Shown: positions 1 to 8,180 of the stretch, in pieces
Layout of the letters: each line of letters begins with the position of its first letter
How positions within the stretch are numbered: position 1 is the first letter of the stretch
Assembly: GCF_026672275.1 (NCBI RefSeq)
Contig: NZ_JANQCD010000013.1
Location: 1 to 64,000 of the forward strand
Origin: Marinifilum sp. D737
Lineage (GTDB): Bacteria > Bacteroidota > Bacteroidia > Bacteroidales > Marinifilaceae
Reading direction: 5' to 3'
DNA length: 64,000 nt
The notes under the pieces: model-generated
What the model was told of the DNA's origin: nothing
Databases searched by the model: none
The model's input: only the letters and a program-made list of their open reading frames with translations
Made by a program: the position numbers and the translations under genes

Positions 1-28
1 CGGTGTTTAATACTTCAAAATTTTTCAT
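1..28 (-). CDS. GG-leader peptide, 5' end only (cut by window edge)
   Basis: Reading the minus strand from the ATG at 28-26 gives MKNFEVLNT before the window ends. These nine residues equal the start of the complete GG-leader peptide at 104-196. The nucleotides 1-32 and 169-200 agree at about 30 of 32 positions, including the bases just before the start codon. It is therefore a tandem paralogue 168 bp away. The leader end and the core are not visible, so only the leader family can be claimed. Confidence 0.6.
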
Positions 29-103
29 TGCTATTTTTATTTGGTCGTTAATAACTAGGAAAATACTTTTTGGAAAATTTGGATTACTATGGGTCAAGGT
101 TGA

Positions 104-196
104 TTATACAAGAATGTCTTCGTTGATCATTTTGTCTTGATATCCACCTTTAATGTTTTTTAAATCTTCAGTGTTTAATACTTCGAAATTTTTCAT
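104..196 (-). CDS. Short double-glycine leader peptide, 30 aa
   Basis: The minus strand encodes a 30-residue peptide. Its first 18 residues, MKNFEVLNTEDLKNIKGG, match the Bacteroidota bacteriocin-type leader pattern: Met-Lys start, hydrophobic and acidic positions, then Gly-Gly. C39-peptidase ABC exporters cleave after such GG pairs. The predicted core is only 12 residues, YQDKMINEDILV, with no Cys. That is short for a bacteriocin and closer in size to a signalling peptide. A two-part promoter-like sequence lies 44 bp upstream (240-272). No exporter is next to it; the nearest visible one is at 17484. The GG leader is seen directly; export and role are inferred. Confidence 0.65.
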   Translation of the reverse strand: MKNFEVLNTEDLKNIKGGYQDKMINEDILV

Positions 197-200
197 TGCT
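169..200. repeat. Direct repeat of positions 1-32
   Basis: This segment repeats 1-32 with about two mismatches. Each copy covers the start codon and first nine codons of a GG-leader gene, so the repeat marks a tandem gene duplication with a 168-bp unit. Confidence 0.7.
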
Positions 201-239
201 ACAGTTTCTTTTTTAAGTTTTTTAGGAAACAATTACACC

Positions 240-272
240 CCTTTATTCCGGTTTTTAGAAAAAGGTAACCCT
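240..272 (-). promoter_or_regulatory. Candidate ECF sigma promoter, copy A
   Basis: On the minus strand this reads AGGGTTACC, 14 bases, GGAATAAAGG. The same two blocks at the same spacing occur before the sigma gene (4899-4931) and, with small changes, before the HTH gene (13516-13548). Here it lies 44 bp upstream of the GG-leader peptide start. A T-rich stretch precedes it, as in copy B. The two-block layout with a fixed gap fits a -35/-10 pair for an alternative sigma factor; an operator is the alternative. Confidence 0.6.
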
Positions 273-383
273 GAGTTTGAAAGTTTTTTTAAAAAAAAGT
301 GAAAAAAACTGTATATATTTAAATCCTTTTAAGAAAGATTGCGTACATAATGCATTGTTTCTAAGAAGATTAAGAAAAACCAC

Positions 384-3218
384 TTGAGCGTGAAAAAAAA
401 TCTAAAAAAAATTCTGCTTTTCTCTCTTTTACTTGTTTTGCTGGCAGGCGAAAACAAGAATTTAGCATTTACATCAATATTTTCTGAAGATCAGAAAACT
501 GAAAATTTATCTCCAGATTCTATTCTTGTTAAGCAGGTGAATAGAGCTATGGAGTTTTATAGATCTCGCGATTTCAATTATGCGGTACAATCCTTTGAAA
601 ATGCGATACAAACAATTGAAAATACTGTAGTTACTGATCAGAATATGATTTACCGCACCTATGTAAATTTTGGTGTGATTAAAAAAAGATTGGGGAAAAT
701 AACAGATGCACTTAAATATTTTAAACTTGCCGAGGATTTTACACTTAAAAATTATGGGATAGAATCAGCAAAATTGGTTCCTATTTATGTAAATACAGGT
801 AATATTTATAATGAACTATTGGATTTATTTAAGGCTCAGACTTATTATGAGAAAGCATTGTCATTGATAGATAATAGTGATTCAAGATATCTTTCACAAA
901 TCAACAATAATCTTGGAAATATCCATTATAAGAGGAATGAATATGAAATAGCATTGGAATTTTTAAAAAAGTCTTTGTTAATAAAGCAAAAAAATGACGA
1001 TAAAAATATTTCACCAACTCTTAATGGTATTGCTAATTGTTATAGAAGTTTAAAAGAATATGATTTTGCGGATTCTTATTATCAGCAGAGTATAGATAAA
1101 TTAAAATCAAATGGAGATTCAGATCATTATTATTTAGGTGATTTATATTTGAATTATGGAATCTTCCAAAATGAAATAAAGAATCATCAGAATGTACTCA
1201 AATATTTAGAATTGGCTTATGGTATTTACCTAAGTAATTTTGGTCCTAAACATCCCGATGTGGCCAATTGCCTGATGAATATGGGTGAATTTTATGGGGA
1301 GCAAAAGCAAAATATTACTTCTCTAAACTATTACCAAAAAGCGATTATTTCTGAATTGGATAACTTTTCGGATAGTACAATTTATACTAATCCCGATTTA
1401 AATGAAATTGAACCGCAAATATCAATACTAAGTATTTTAAAAGGTAAGGCAAAGGGATTTTCAAATTTATACAGGGAAAATGGGAAAGTTAGTGAGCTTG
1501 ATTTTAGCTTGGATACCTATGATTTATGTCTAAATATTATTGATAAGATAAGAATTGGTTACCAGGATGAACAAAGTAAGTTTGCTTTATCGCAGAACGA
1601 AAAAGATACCTATACCTTAGCCATTGAAATTGCAGTAAAATTATATGAACTTACCAAAGATATTAGCTATAAAGAAAAAGCTTTTAAATATGCAGAGCGA
1701 TCGAAAGCAGCAAGTTTGATGTCTTCTTTGAATGATGTGAATGCCAAAAATGTAGGAGGAATCCCTGTTGAATTGCAGGAAGAGGAACAACAATTGAGAA
1801 AAGATATTGCAAGCTTTCGAGAAAAAATATATGAGGAACGTAAAAAGTTAAATTCTGATCGAAAAAAGATTTCGGAATGGCAAGGAAAATTGTTCGAATT
1901 GAATGAAAGTTATAATCAAATGGTACTTCGTTTCGAAGAAGATTATCCGAAGTACTATGATCTGAAATATAAGAATAATACTATTGAAATATCAGAGCTT
2001 CAGTCCAGACTATCTTCGGATGAAATACTAATTGAATATTCTATTTCAGACTCTTCACTTTTTACTTTTATTGTCACTTCTGATTCATTTGAAATAAAAA
2101 AACAAAAAATCAATTCAGATAGTTTAAGTTACCATATCGAGGAGGTTAGGAATGCTTTAAAAACGAATGATTTTGCAGAAAATAGTTCTGATTTTTATCA
2201 ACGTTATACAAAGTCAGCTTTTAATTTATATCAAACTTTTATTGGTCCACATAGTAAAGTAATTCAAAATAAGAAACTTGTTATTATACCAGATGGCAAG
2301 ATGGCTTATGTACCTTTTGGGGTTTTGATTAAGCAAGAAGCTAATCCTGATCGTATGAATTATAGGGATTTAGATTATCTAATTAAATCTAATACCATAA
2401 CATATCAGAATTCTGCAACGATTGGTTTTTCTATAGAACCTGCTGGATTTAGTTTTACAACTAGTAAATCAGTATTGGCGTTTGCACCATCATACAATGG
2501 AATTGATGATTCAATTTTATACACCGAACGAGCATATAGAGACAAGTTGTATCCTTTGCCATATACCAAAGAAGAGGTTAATAATATTTCGAACGTAATG
2601 GAAGGTGATTTGTACTTGGATGATTTTGCAACCGAACAAAATTTTAAAGATCATGCAAGTGATTATGATGTTCTTCACCTGGCCATGCATACAATTATAG
2701 ATGATGAGAATCCAATGTATTCGAAACTGGTTTTTACTCAAACAAGTGATACGGTTCAGGACGGATTATTGAATACGCATGAAATTTATAACATGAATTT
2801 TAATGCCAGAATGGTAGTCTTAAGTGCTTGTAATACAGGTGATGGTAAGCTTTTAAAGGGTGAGGGTGTTATGAGTTTGGCCAGAGGATTCTTTTATGCT
2901 GGATGTCCTAGTATTATTATGACCTTATGGACGGTTGAAGACCAAACCGGTTCTAATTTAATGACCAACTTTTATGGCTATCTTTCGCAAGGATTCGAGA
3001 AAGATGAAGCTCTTCGCCAGGCTAAGTTAAAATATCTGGAAACTGCCGATCCTCTCAAGTCACATCCTTATTTTTGGTCAGGATATGTTACCATGGGTGA
3101 TGTTGAACCATTATATGATTTCGATATTATGAATAACTTGGTTTATATTGGATTTGGTGGGGTTGTCTTGTTGTTTTTAATCGTTTTTAGGAGAAGAATT
3201 AGAAGAAGAGTAGCATAA
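384..3218 (+). CDS. TPR-CHAT protein (caspase-like peptidase domain), membrane anchored
   Basis: The 944-residue protein has an N-terminal hydrophobic signal or anchor (about residues 8-24), a TPR array over about 50-450, a charged coiled coil around 470-530, and a C-terminal CHAT domain (about 600-910). The CHAT His-Cys dyad is visible as H769 (LAMH) and C816 (LSACNTG). A final membrane helix near 922-938 ends in an Arg-rich tail. CHAT domains are caspase-like cysteine peptidases; TPRs bind partners. The start is TTG at 384 or GTG at 390, two codons apart; either is possible. The sigma/anti-sigma pair lies convergently downstream, a layout known for TPR-CHAT proteins in Bacteroidota. Substrate unknown. 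Confidence 0.88.
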   Translation: MSVKKNLKKILLFSLLLVLLAGENKNLAFTSIFSEDQKTENLSPDSILVKQVNRAMEFYRSRDFNYAVQSFENAIQTIENTVVTDQNMIYRTYVNFGVIKKRLGKITDALKYFKLAEDFTLKNYGIESAKLVPIYVNTGNIYNELLDLFKAQTYYEKALSLIDNSDSRYLSQINNNLGNIHYKRNEYEIALEFLKKSLLIKQKNDDKNISPTLNGIANCYRSLKEYDFADSYYQQSIDKLKSNGDSDHYYLGDLYLNYGIFQNEIKNHQNVLKYLELAYGIYLSNFGPKHPDVANCLMNMGEFYGEQKQNITSLNYYQKAIISELDNFSDSTIYTNPDLNEIEPQISILSILKGKAKGFSNLYRENGKVSELDFSLDTYDLCLNIIDKIRIGYQDEQSKFALSQNEKDTYTLAIEIAVKLYELTKDISYKEKAFKYAERSKAASLMSSLNDVNAKNVGGIPVELQEEEQQLRKDIASFREKIYEERKKLNSDRKKISEWQGKLFELNESYNQMVLRFEEDYPKYYDLKYKNNTIEISELQSRLSSDEILIEYSISDSSLFTFIVTSDSFEIKKQKINSDSLSYHIEEVRNALKTNDFAENSSDFYQRYTKSAFNLYQTFIGPHSKVIQNKKLVIIPDGKMAYVPFGVLIKQEANPDRMNYRDLDYLIKSNTITYQNSATIGFSIEPAGFSFTTSKSVLAFAPSYNGIDDSILYTERAYRDKLYPLPYTKEEVNNISNVMEGDLYLDDFATEQNFKDHASDYDVLHLAMHTIIDDENPMYSKLVFTQTSDTVQDGLLNTHEIYNMNFNARMVVLSACNTGDGKLLKGEGVMSLARGFFYAGCPSIIMTLWTVEDQTGSNLMTNFYGYLSQGFEKDEALRQAKLKYLETADPLKSHPYFWSGYVTMGDVEPLYDFDIMNNLVYIGFGGVVLLFLIVFRRRIRRRVA

Positions 3219-3238
3219 GTATTAAAAGATATAGATTG

Positions 3239-3269
3239 AAAGCCTGAAACATTGTTTTAGGCTTTTTTT
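3239..3269 (+). terminator. Terminator after TPR-CHAT gene
   Basis: An imperfect stem (AAAGCCTGAAAC paired with GTTTTAGGCTTT) with a T-run lies about 20 bp after the stop codon. Confidence 0.75.
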
Positions 3270-3523
3270 GGTGTAACAACTAGGTTTAATCTTGCTAAAA
3301 ACTATTCGTGATTTGTAATTTCACATCAAAGTGGATGGGTATTAAAATTGGTCTTCATTGATGAAGACACTTCTGTAATACATCAATTTTTGTGTGAGAA
3401 TACAAGTAGTAATAATTTATAATACACATGGAGGCCATTAGTTTTTAGAGCGTTAAGTTTTTAAAGTCACTGTTTTTTTAATTATTCTATCATTAATTCT
3501 TGTATTCGATTTTAGAAAAAAGG
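3270..3523. other. Non-coding spacer between convergent genes
   Basis: AT-rich sequence between two terminators. No open frame with a recognisable product was found on either strand. Confidence 0.5.
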
Positions 3524-3552
3524 AAAGCCGCTCAATCTAATTGAACGGCTTT
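3524..3552 (-). terminator. Terminator after the anti-sigma gene
   Basis: The stem AAAGCCG-TCAAT/ATTGA-CGGCTTT lies just past the stop of the minus-strand anti-sigma gene and is followed on that strand by a T-rich run. Confidence 0.7.
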
Positions 3553-3579
3553 GTATATGTGTTAATGAATGAGTGTAAT

Positions 3580-4329
3580 CTATTCCAGCTTACTAAGAAT
3601 TTCCTGTGCTTTTGCTTTATAAAAACTATTTCCTCGAGCAATTGTATTAAACTGCTTAATGGCTTTGTCTCTTTCATTAGTCATTAAGTAGCAAAATCCT
3701 AAATACCATTCCGATTGCTCTATAAACAAGTTGTTTTTGTGCTTTATTACTCTGGTAAAATTCTTATTTGCTTTATGATATTCATTAATTTCTAAATTAG
3801 AAATACCTGAATAAAAGTTACTCGTAATATTTGTACTATCCTTGTCTAATATTTGCTTAAAAAGGGTTAAAGCCGTGTGATAATCCCTGGCTTCGTAACT
3901 CTTTAATGCTGTTACAAGCATATTATCGATATTAGCATCAGCAGAACGAGAATTATTTACTATCGCATATGGCTTGTAGTAATTGCTGTAAACTTTTTCA
4001 TTCGAATAGGAGCTCTTGTTGTTTACAAGGAACATTAAACTACCTAAACCAATAAATAATGCTAATGAAGCTGCAACAATATTCCATTTGGTTAAATACT
4101 TAAATTTGCGCTTCTCTTGTTCTTTAGGAGGTATTTCTATTGCCTCTAGCTTGCTTCTTAGGTCCATAATGTCGTTTTCCATTATAGCCTCGTCAACCTC
4201 TTGATGCAAATCCAGCTCCATCTGTAGGTCTGTATCATCAAGAAGGTCCTTCTCAAATTCCTTTAGTTGGTCGTCAGATAAACCACCATCCAGGAAATCC
4301 TCAATACGGTCAAAATTCATATCACTCAT
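3580..4329 (-). CDS. Anti-sigma-like membrane protein with TPR domain
   Basis: The start at 4329 (MSDMNFDRIEDFLDGG) overlaps the sigma stop by 8 bp as ATGAGTGA, which implies translational coupling; an ATG 27 bp upstream is less likely. The N-terminal 80 residues are acidic and helical (FLDGGLSDDQLKEFEKDL), typical of Bacteroidota anti-sigma proteins. One membrane helix follows (WNIVAASLALFIGLGSLMFLV), then an extracytoplasmic part with about three TPR-like helix pairs ending ILSKLE. The likely role is to hold the sigma factor at the membrane and release it on a signal sensed by the TPR part. No zinc-finger Cys/His set is visible. Confidence 0.75.
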   Translation of the reverse strand: MSDMNFDRIEDFLDGGLSDDQLKEFEKDLLDDTDLQMELDLHQEVDEAIMENDIMDLRSKLEAIEIPPKEQEKRKFKYLTKWNIVAASLALFIGLGSLMFLVNNKSSYSNEKVYSNYYKPYAIVNNSRSADANIDNMLVTALKSYEARDYHTALTLFKQILDKDSTNITSNFYSGISNLEINEYHKANKNFTRVIKHKNNLFIEQSEWYLGFCYLMTNERDKAIKQFNTIARGNSFYKAKAQEILSKLE

Positions 4330-4888
4330 CATATACTTCTTTAAATTCATTATCACTTTTAATACTCTCTATCAGCGTTTGTTTACACTGATGTTTCCTT
4401 TTCTTTGCATACTTCTCACTCTTATAGCCCATTATATCGGCAATTTCTTTTAGTGAGATTTTGTCTAAAGCAAGTTGAAGAACTTTCTTACAATCCGGAC
4501 CAAGTTTTTGGAAGTGTTTCTGGTATAGTCGATACCTCTCAGTTTGGTCATAAGTGTCAGAGGCTTCGTCTAGCCTATTATCCAGGACTCCTTCCGAATT
4601 GATTTCATTACTGTTCTTTTTCTTTTCAAGTTGCTTTAACCACAAAAGTCTGCAAATGGAATAGATGTATGTTTTAAAGTTACAACTAAGAACCAATGGT
4701 TCTTTTTTCATTTTACGATAGATTACAATAATAGCTTCTTGGAAAAGATCGCGTGCATCCTCCTCGTTCCCATTATTGTTCTCGATAAAATTGCGAATAC
4801 TCGGAAAGAACTTTTTGTAGATGTAATTTAATACATCATTATTGCTCATACTTATTCCCTCAAGTATCGCTTCAGTAGTGTAATCCAT
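4322..4888 (-). CDS. ECF-type RNA polymerase sigma factor
   Basis: The 188-residue protein has a sigma-2 region (about 25-95, with EDARDLFQEAIIVIYRKM) and a sigma-4 helix-turn-helix (about 130-178, with KISLKEIADIMGYKSEKYAKKRKHQC). It sits first in a two-gene operon with the anti-sigma-like gene. A promoter-like element (4899-4931) is only 10 bp from the start codon, which suggests autoregulation and a very short 5' leader. This sigma subgroup is known next to TPR-CHAT proteins. Possible targets are the genes behind the other two copies of the same element. Confidence 0.87.
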   Translation of the reverse strand: MDYTTEAILEGISMSNNDVLNYIYKKFFPSIRNFIENNNGNEEDARDLFQEAIIVIYRKMKKEPLVLSCNFKTYIYSICRLLWLKQLEKKKNSNEINSEGVLDNRLDEASDTYDQTERYRLYQKHFQKLGPDCKKVLQLALDKISLKEIADIMGYKSEKYAKKRKHQCKQTLIESIKSDNEFKEVYDE

Positions 4889-4898
4889 ATTTTCTATC

Positions 4899-4931
4899 CC
4901 TTTATTCCTTTTATGGCAAAAAGGTAACCCT
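4899..4931 (-). promoter_or_regulatory. Candidate ECF sigma promoter, copy B (autoregulatory)
   Basis: On the minus strand this reads AGGGTTACC, 14 bases, GGAATAAAGG. Both blocks are identical to copy A and the spacing is the same. It directly precedes the sigma gene. The sequence AAAGTGAAAAAAA just upstream also occurs near copy A. Confidence 0.65.
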
Positions 4932-5330
4932 CAAAAAGTGAAAAAAATTAAAAAAAATATCAACCTTACACGTAAGTGATTGAAAGTAAAATAGATAACA
5001 GATAAAAAAAATGATTTTTTTTCATTTTTTTTTTTATTTATTATCATAAGCCAAAGCAAGATACTATTTATATTCAAATTTGCTTACTGCAAAAGCTTAT
5101 TTTTTATGATGAAATAATAAAAATGTGATGTAAGCGTTCAAAAAAATAAAGTGAATGTCTAATTAAACTAGAGGCTAGTAGAACAATTATGCTTTAAATT
5201 TTATATCAAAATTAGTATATCACAGTTGTAATTGGGAGATCAATTCTAATAATTTGGATTTTAGAAATGATTAAGTAATCTATCCAACTAAAATATAAAT
5301 GCACAATTAAAAAAAAGGTATAAAACAAAA
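4932..5330. other. AT-rich non-coding region
   Basis: Very AT-rich, with long A and T runs around 5003-5045. I see no gene, tRNA or clear repeat here. Confidence 0.5.
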
Positions 5331-5358
5331 AAATCGGTTTTCATTCGAAAACCGATTT
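5331..5358 (-). terminator. Terminator after the tRNA-Val pair
   Basis: A perfect 11-bp stem (AAATCGGTTTT/AAAACCGATTT) with a 6-base loop lies 3 bp past the 3' end of the second tRNA and is followed on the minus strand by a T-run. Confidence 0.85.
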
Positions 5359-5361
5359 TTG

Positions 5362-5436
5362 TGGGCGATATAAGATTCGAACTTATGACCCCTTGGGTGT
5401 AAACCAAGTGCTCTGAACCAACTGAGCTAATCGCCC
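5362..5436 (-). tRNA. tRNA-Val (anticodon TAC), copy 2
   Basis: This 75-nt cloverleaf has acceptor stem GGGCGAT/ATCGCCC, D-arm AGCTCAGTTGGTTCAGAGC, anticodon stem CTTGG/CCAAG with loop TTTACAC, and T-loop TTCGAAT. The anticodon TAC reads GTN valine codons. The CCA end is not encoded. It differs from its neighbour only by a paired change in the T-stem. Confidence 0.95.
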
Positions 5437-5463
5437 CTGTTATTGGGAAATTTTGCTTTTTTG

Positions 5464-5538
5464 TGGGCGATATAGGATTCGAACCTATGACCCCTTGGGT
5501 GTAAACCAAGTGCTCTGAACCAACTGAGCTAATCGCCC
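5464..5538 (-). tRNA. tRNA-Val (anticodon TAC), copy 1
   Basis: The fold and anticodon match the copy at 5362-5436, 27 bp away. It is probably transcribed first in a two-tRNA unit. The T-stem here has a G-C pair where the other copy has A-U. Confidence 0.95.
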
Positions 5539-5679
5539 TTGCCCTTAAAAGCGATGCAAATATAAGGTGGAATATTTTTATCTGCAAGAATAATTTTCAA
5601 AAAAATGAAAAAAATATTTCTGAATGACCTTAAAATTCGAGGAAAGCTTTAATTTTATCACTCGTAAAAAATTGATACT

Positions 5680-6030
5680 ATGGATAATAATTTAGAGAGA
5701 GACTGGAATAGTTTGTTATATAAAATTTCTGAAGAATTTAATGTTGATGCTGATTTAAATGGAACTTTGCTTTTAATTGGCATACAAGAACGAGGTTTAG
5801 GGTTTAAGGAAACTTATTCAAAAGAGGAAAAGTGGGATCACATCGATTTGGCAACATGTACACTACTGATGAAATGGAATTACTATTCTATTGAAGGATA
5901 TGATGAAGACAATTGGCCTATATTTGTAAAGAACAAAATGGTTCCATCCTTTTCAAAAGACAAAGAAAATCAATTGTTAAAATCATCGATTGTAGAATAT
6001 TTTAAAGACAATGGATATTTTAACGATTAA
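5680..6030 (+). CDS. Conserved-looking hypothetical cytoplasmic protein, 116 aa
   Basis: A small acidic protein with no signal peptide or membrane helix and a Trp/Tyr-rich centre (WDHIDLATCTLLMKWNYYSIEGYDED). The family is not recognised. It starts with ATG and ends 23 bp before the cyclophilin gene, so the two are probably co-transcribed. The codon pattern looks like that of its neighbours, which supports a real gene; the function is unknown. Confidence 0.65.
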   Translation: MDNNLERDWNSLLYKISEEFNVDADLNGTLLLIGIQERGLGFKETYSKEEKWDHIDLATCTLLMKWNYYSIEGYDEDNWPIFVKNKMVPSFSKDKENQLLKSSIVEYFKDNGYFND

Positions 6031-6053
6031 ATAACAAACCTATACACATTAAA

Positions 6054-6866
6054 ATGAAGAAACTACTTTACCTGGCCTTACTACTTGCAATGGTATCCTG
6101 CCAACAAAAATTAGAATTAGGAAAGAAAAACAGAATTGTTGAAATTGAAACTAAGTATGGTAACATCAAAATTAAGCTATATGACGAAACTCCATTACAT
6201 CGTGATAACTTCGTAAAATTAGCCCATGCCGATTATTTTGATGGTACATTATTCCACAGAGTAATCGATGGTTTTATGATACAAGGTGGAGATCCTGATT
6301 CTAAAGCAGCCAAACCTGGTGTTAGGTTAGGTGAAGGTGGTCCGGGATATCAAATAGATGCAGAATTTAATCCTGCTTTATTTCACAAAAGGGGAGTAAT
6401 TGCTGCAGCAAGAGAAGGTGATGCTGTTAATCCACAAAAGAAGTCATCAGGTTCGCAATTTTATTTGGCTCAAGGTAGAGTATATACTCACGGTGGTTTG
6501 GATACCTTGTTAATGAAATTGAATGATAGAGTGAAAAATCAAATTTTTGAAAAGGCTCAAAAAGATAAGGCTACTGAGATTATGAAATATCAATCGGAGG
6601 GTGACATGGATAAGGTTTCAGATTTGATTGATAAAATTCAAGTTGAAGTAGACTCTATATTTAGTACGCATCAAGTTAAGTTTTCACAGGCTCAGGTTGA
6701 TGCTTATACAACAGTAGGCGGAATTCCTCACTTGGATGGGAATTATACTGTTTTTGGTGAAGTAATCGAAGGTATTGAGTTTATTGATAGTATTGCTAAA
6801 GTGAAAAGGGATCAATTTGATCGACCATTAGAGGACGTAGCTATGAAAATAAAAATCGTTCAATAA
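6054..6866 (+). CDS. Cyclophilin-type peptidyl-prolyl isomerase, lipoprotein
   Basis: Catalyses cis-trans isomerisation of X-Pro bonds during folding of exported proteins. The N-terminus MKKLLYLALLLAMVSCQQ is a lipoprotein signal with a lipobox Cys at residue 16. Cyclophilin motifs are visible: FHRVIDGFMIQGGDP, SSGSQFYLAQG and YTVFGEVIEG. A helical insert of about 70 residues splits the domain between SQFYLAQGRVYT and TTVGGIPHLDGNYTVFG, as in other Bacteroidota members. The next gene is a paralogue. A terminator follows. Confidence 0.92.
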   Translation: MKKLLYLALLLAMVSCQQKLELGKKNRIVEIETKYGNIKIKLYDETPLHRDNFVKLAHADYFDGTLFHRVIDGFMIQGGDPDSKAAKPGVRLGEGGPGYQIDAEFNPALFHKRGVIAAAREGDAVNPQKKSSGSQFYLAQGRVYTHGGLDTLLMKLNDRVKNQIFEKAQKDKATEIMKYQSEGDMDKVSDLIDKIQVEVDSIFSTHQVKFSQAQVDAYTTVGGIPHLDGNYTVFGEVIEGIEFIDSIAKVKRDQFDRPLEDVAMKIKIVQ

Positions 6867-6887
6867 AAGAATAGAACGAATAGGAGG

Positions 6888-6917
6888 GCTCCGGAAATTA
6901 TTTCGGAGCTTTTTTTG
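6888..6917 (+). terminator. Terminator after first cyclophilin gene
   Basis: A GCTCCG/CGGAGC stem with extra A-T pairs and a T7 run lies 20 bp after the stop. Confidence 0.8.
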
Positions 6918-7047
6918 TGATGAATTTTAATGATATCTATCTTACACCACTGAAACTTATTTTATCATTAAGGTGAAATGCCGATATACATCTGAACATT
7001 ATTTAAATGATAATCGGTATTAGTTCAGTTTTTTTAAAAGAATAGCA

Positions 7048-7872
7048 ATGAGAAAATTAGCCATACTTCTGATTTTATTTATATTTCAATTTTCTGTTAA
7101 GAATACTTTCGCGCAAGGAACCAATTCAATTATTCTAATTGAGACCAATTTGGGTAATATGAAGGTAATACTCTACAAGGAAACCCCTAAGCATCGTCAG
7201 AATTTTTTACAATTGGTGGAAAACGATCATTTCGATGGTACACTTTTTTATAGAGTAATTAAAGGTTTTGTGGCTCAGGGGGGATCGCAAGACTCAAGAA
7301 ATGCACCAGCAGGTAAAGCCATTGGATATGGAGATGCCAATAGAACCATACAATCAGAATTTAATGAAAAGTTTTTTCATAAGAAGGGAGCGCTTGCTTC
7401 TCCACGTCAGCCCGATAAGGTGAATATTTTTAAAGAATCGGATGTGTCGCAGTTTTATATTGCACATGGAAGGGTATTTACCAATGAAGAATTAGATGCC
7501 ATGGAAAAGGAGGTTAATGTTCCTTTAAGGAAAAGGATTGTCAAGAGATATTTGACGCCGAAAAAACGAGAGATTTTGGATTCCTTAAAAAAGGCCAAAA
7601 AGGTAACGGAGTTTCGTGCGATCGCAAAAAAAATAAAAGAATCAATAGAGTTTGATTACACTGCATCAGCTGAAAAGTTGGAGTTCACGCCTGAACAAAG
7701 AAAAGCATATACTACAGTTGGTGGAGTACCACATTTAGACAATAATTATACAGTTTTTGGTGAGGTAATTAGCGGATTAGAGGTTTTGGATAAAATTGTA
7801 AAGCTGCAAACAGATTCCAACGATCGACCTTATACTGATGTAAAGATGAAAGTAAAAATCTTAAAGTATTAA
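7048..7872 (+). CDS. Cyclophilin-type peptidyl-prolyl isomerase, exported
   Basis: Paralogue of the preceding gene with the same layout: signal peptide (MRKLAILLILFIFQFSV, cleavage near TFA-QG, no lipobox Cys), FYRVIKGFVAQGG, DVSQFYIAHG, a Lys-rich helical insert of about 70 residues, then TTVGGVPHLDNNYTVFGEVISG. It should act as a soluble periplasmic folding catalyst. The catalytic-site Arg in FYRV is kept. The stop codon overlaps the left end of the inverted-repeat element that follows. Confidence 0.9.
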   Translation: MRKLAILLILFIFQFSVKNTFAQGTNSIILIETNLGNMKVILYKETPKHRQNFLQLVENDHFDGTLFYRVIKGFVAQGGSQDSRNAPAGKAIGYGDANRTIQSEFNEKFFHKKGALASPRQPDKVNIFKESDVSQFYIAHGRVFTNEELDAMEKEVNVPLRKRIVKRYLTPKKREILDSLKKAKKVTEFRAIAKKIKESIEFDYTASAEKLEFTPEQRKAYTTVGGVPHLDNNYTVFGEVISGLEVLDKIVKLQTDSNDRPYTDVKMKVKILKY

Positions 7873-8083
7873 CCTGAGTTCGATTTTAAAATATCATACA
7901 CAGAAAATCAGATTTATTAAAGTAAAGATTGGATGAAGATGATTTTTTCAAAGAATTTGCCTGCTTTTGGTATAAATTTCCTCAAATTATCTTGAAATAT
8001 CCCGATATTCCTTCGAAAATTTGAGAAAATTTCTACTCAAAACCAGTGTAAACTGTGACAATATTTTAAATCGAACTCAGGTT
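7871..8083. mobile_element. MITE-like 213-bp inverted-repeat element
   Basis: The left end (AACCTGAGTTCGATTTTAAA, 7871-7890) is repeated inverted at 8061-8083 with one base of length difference. A second, nested inverted repeat (7974-7988 with 8018-8032) lies inside. ATT flanks both ends and could be a 3-bp target duplication. There is no coding capacity. This fits a non-autonomous transposable element or a long RNA hairpin. The left end falls inside the stop codon of the cyclophilin gene. Confidence 0.5.
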
Positions 8084-8114
8084 ATTAAATGCTTTTGGTA
8101 TTTAGCCAATTGCT

Positions 8115-8148
8115 TTTGGCCAATGAGAAAAAAGTTTTTGTAACTTTG
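8115..8148 (+). promoter_or_regulatory. Candidate housekeeping promoter of pheS
   Basis: TAACTTTG at 8141-8148 matches the Bacteroidota -7 consensus TAnnTTTG, with TTTG at 8115-8118 near the -33 position. It lies 33 bp before the start codon. Confidence 0.5.
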
Positions 8149-8180
8149 CCGACTGTTGCAATAAATAAAGAAGTTATATC

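Noticed and set aside
5288-5587. 99-aa frame on the minus strand with repeated SSVGSEHLVYTQGVI segments
   Set aside because: It runs through both tRNA-Val genes in the same direction; the repeated peptide is the translated tRNA sequence.
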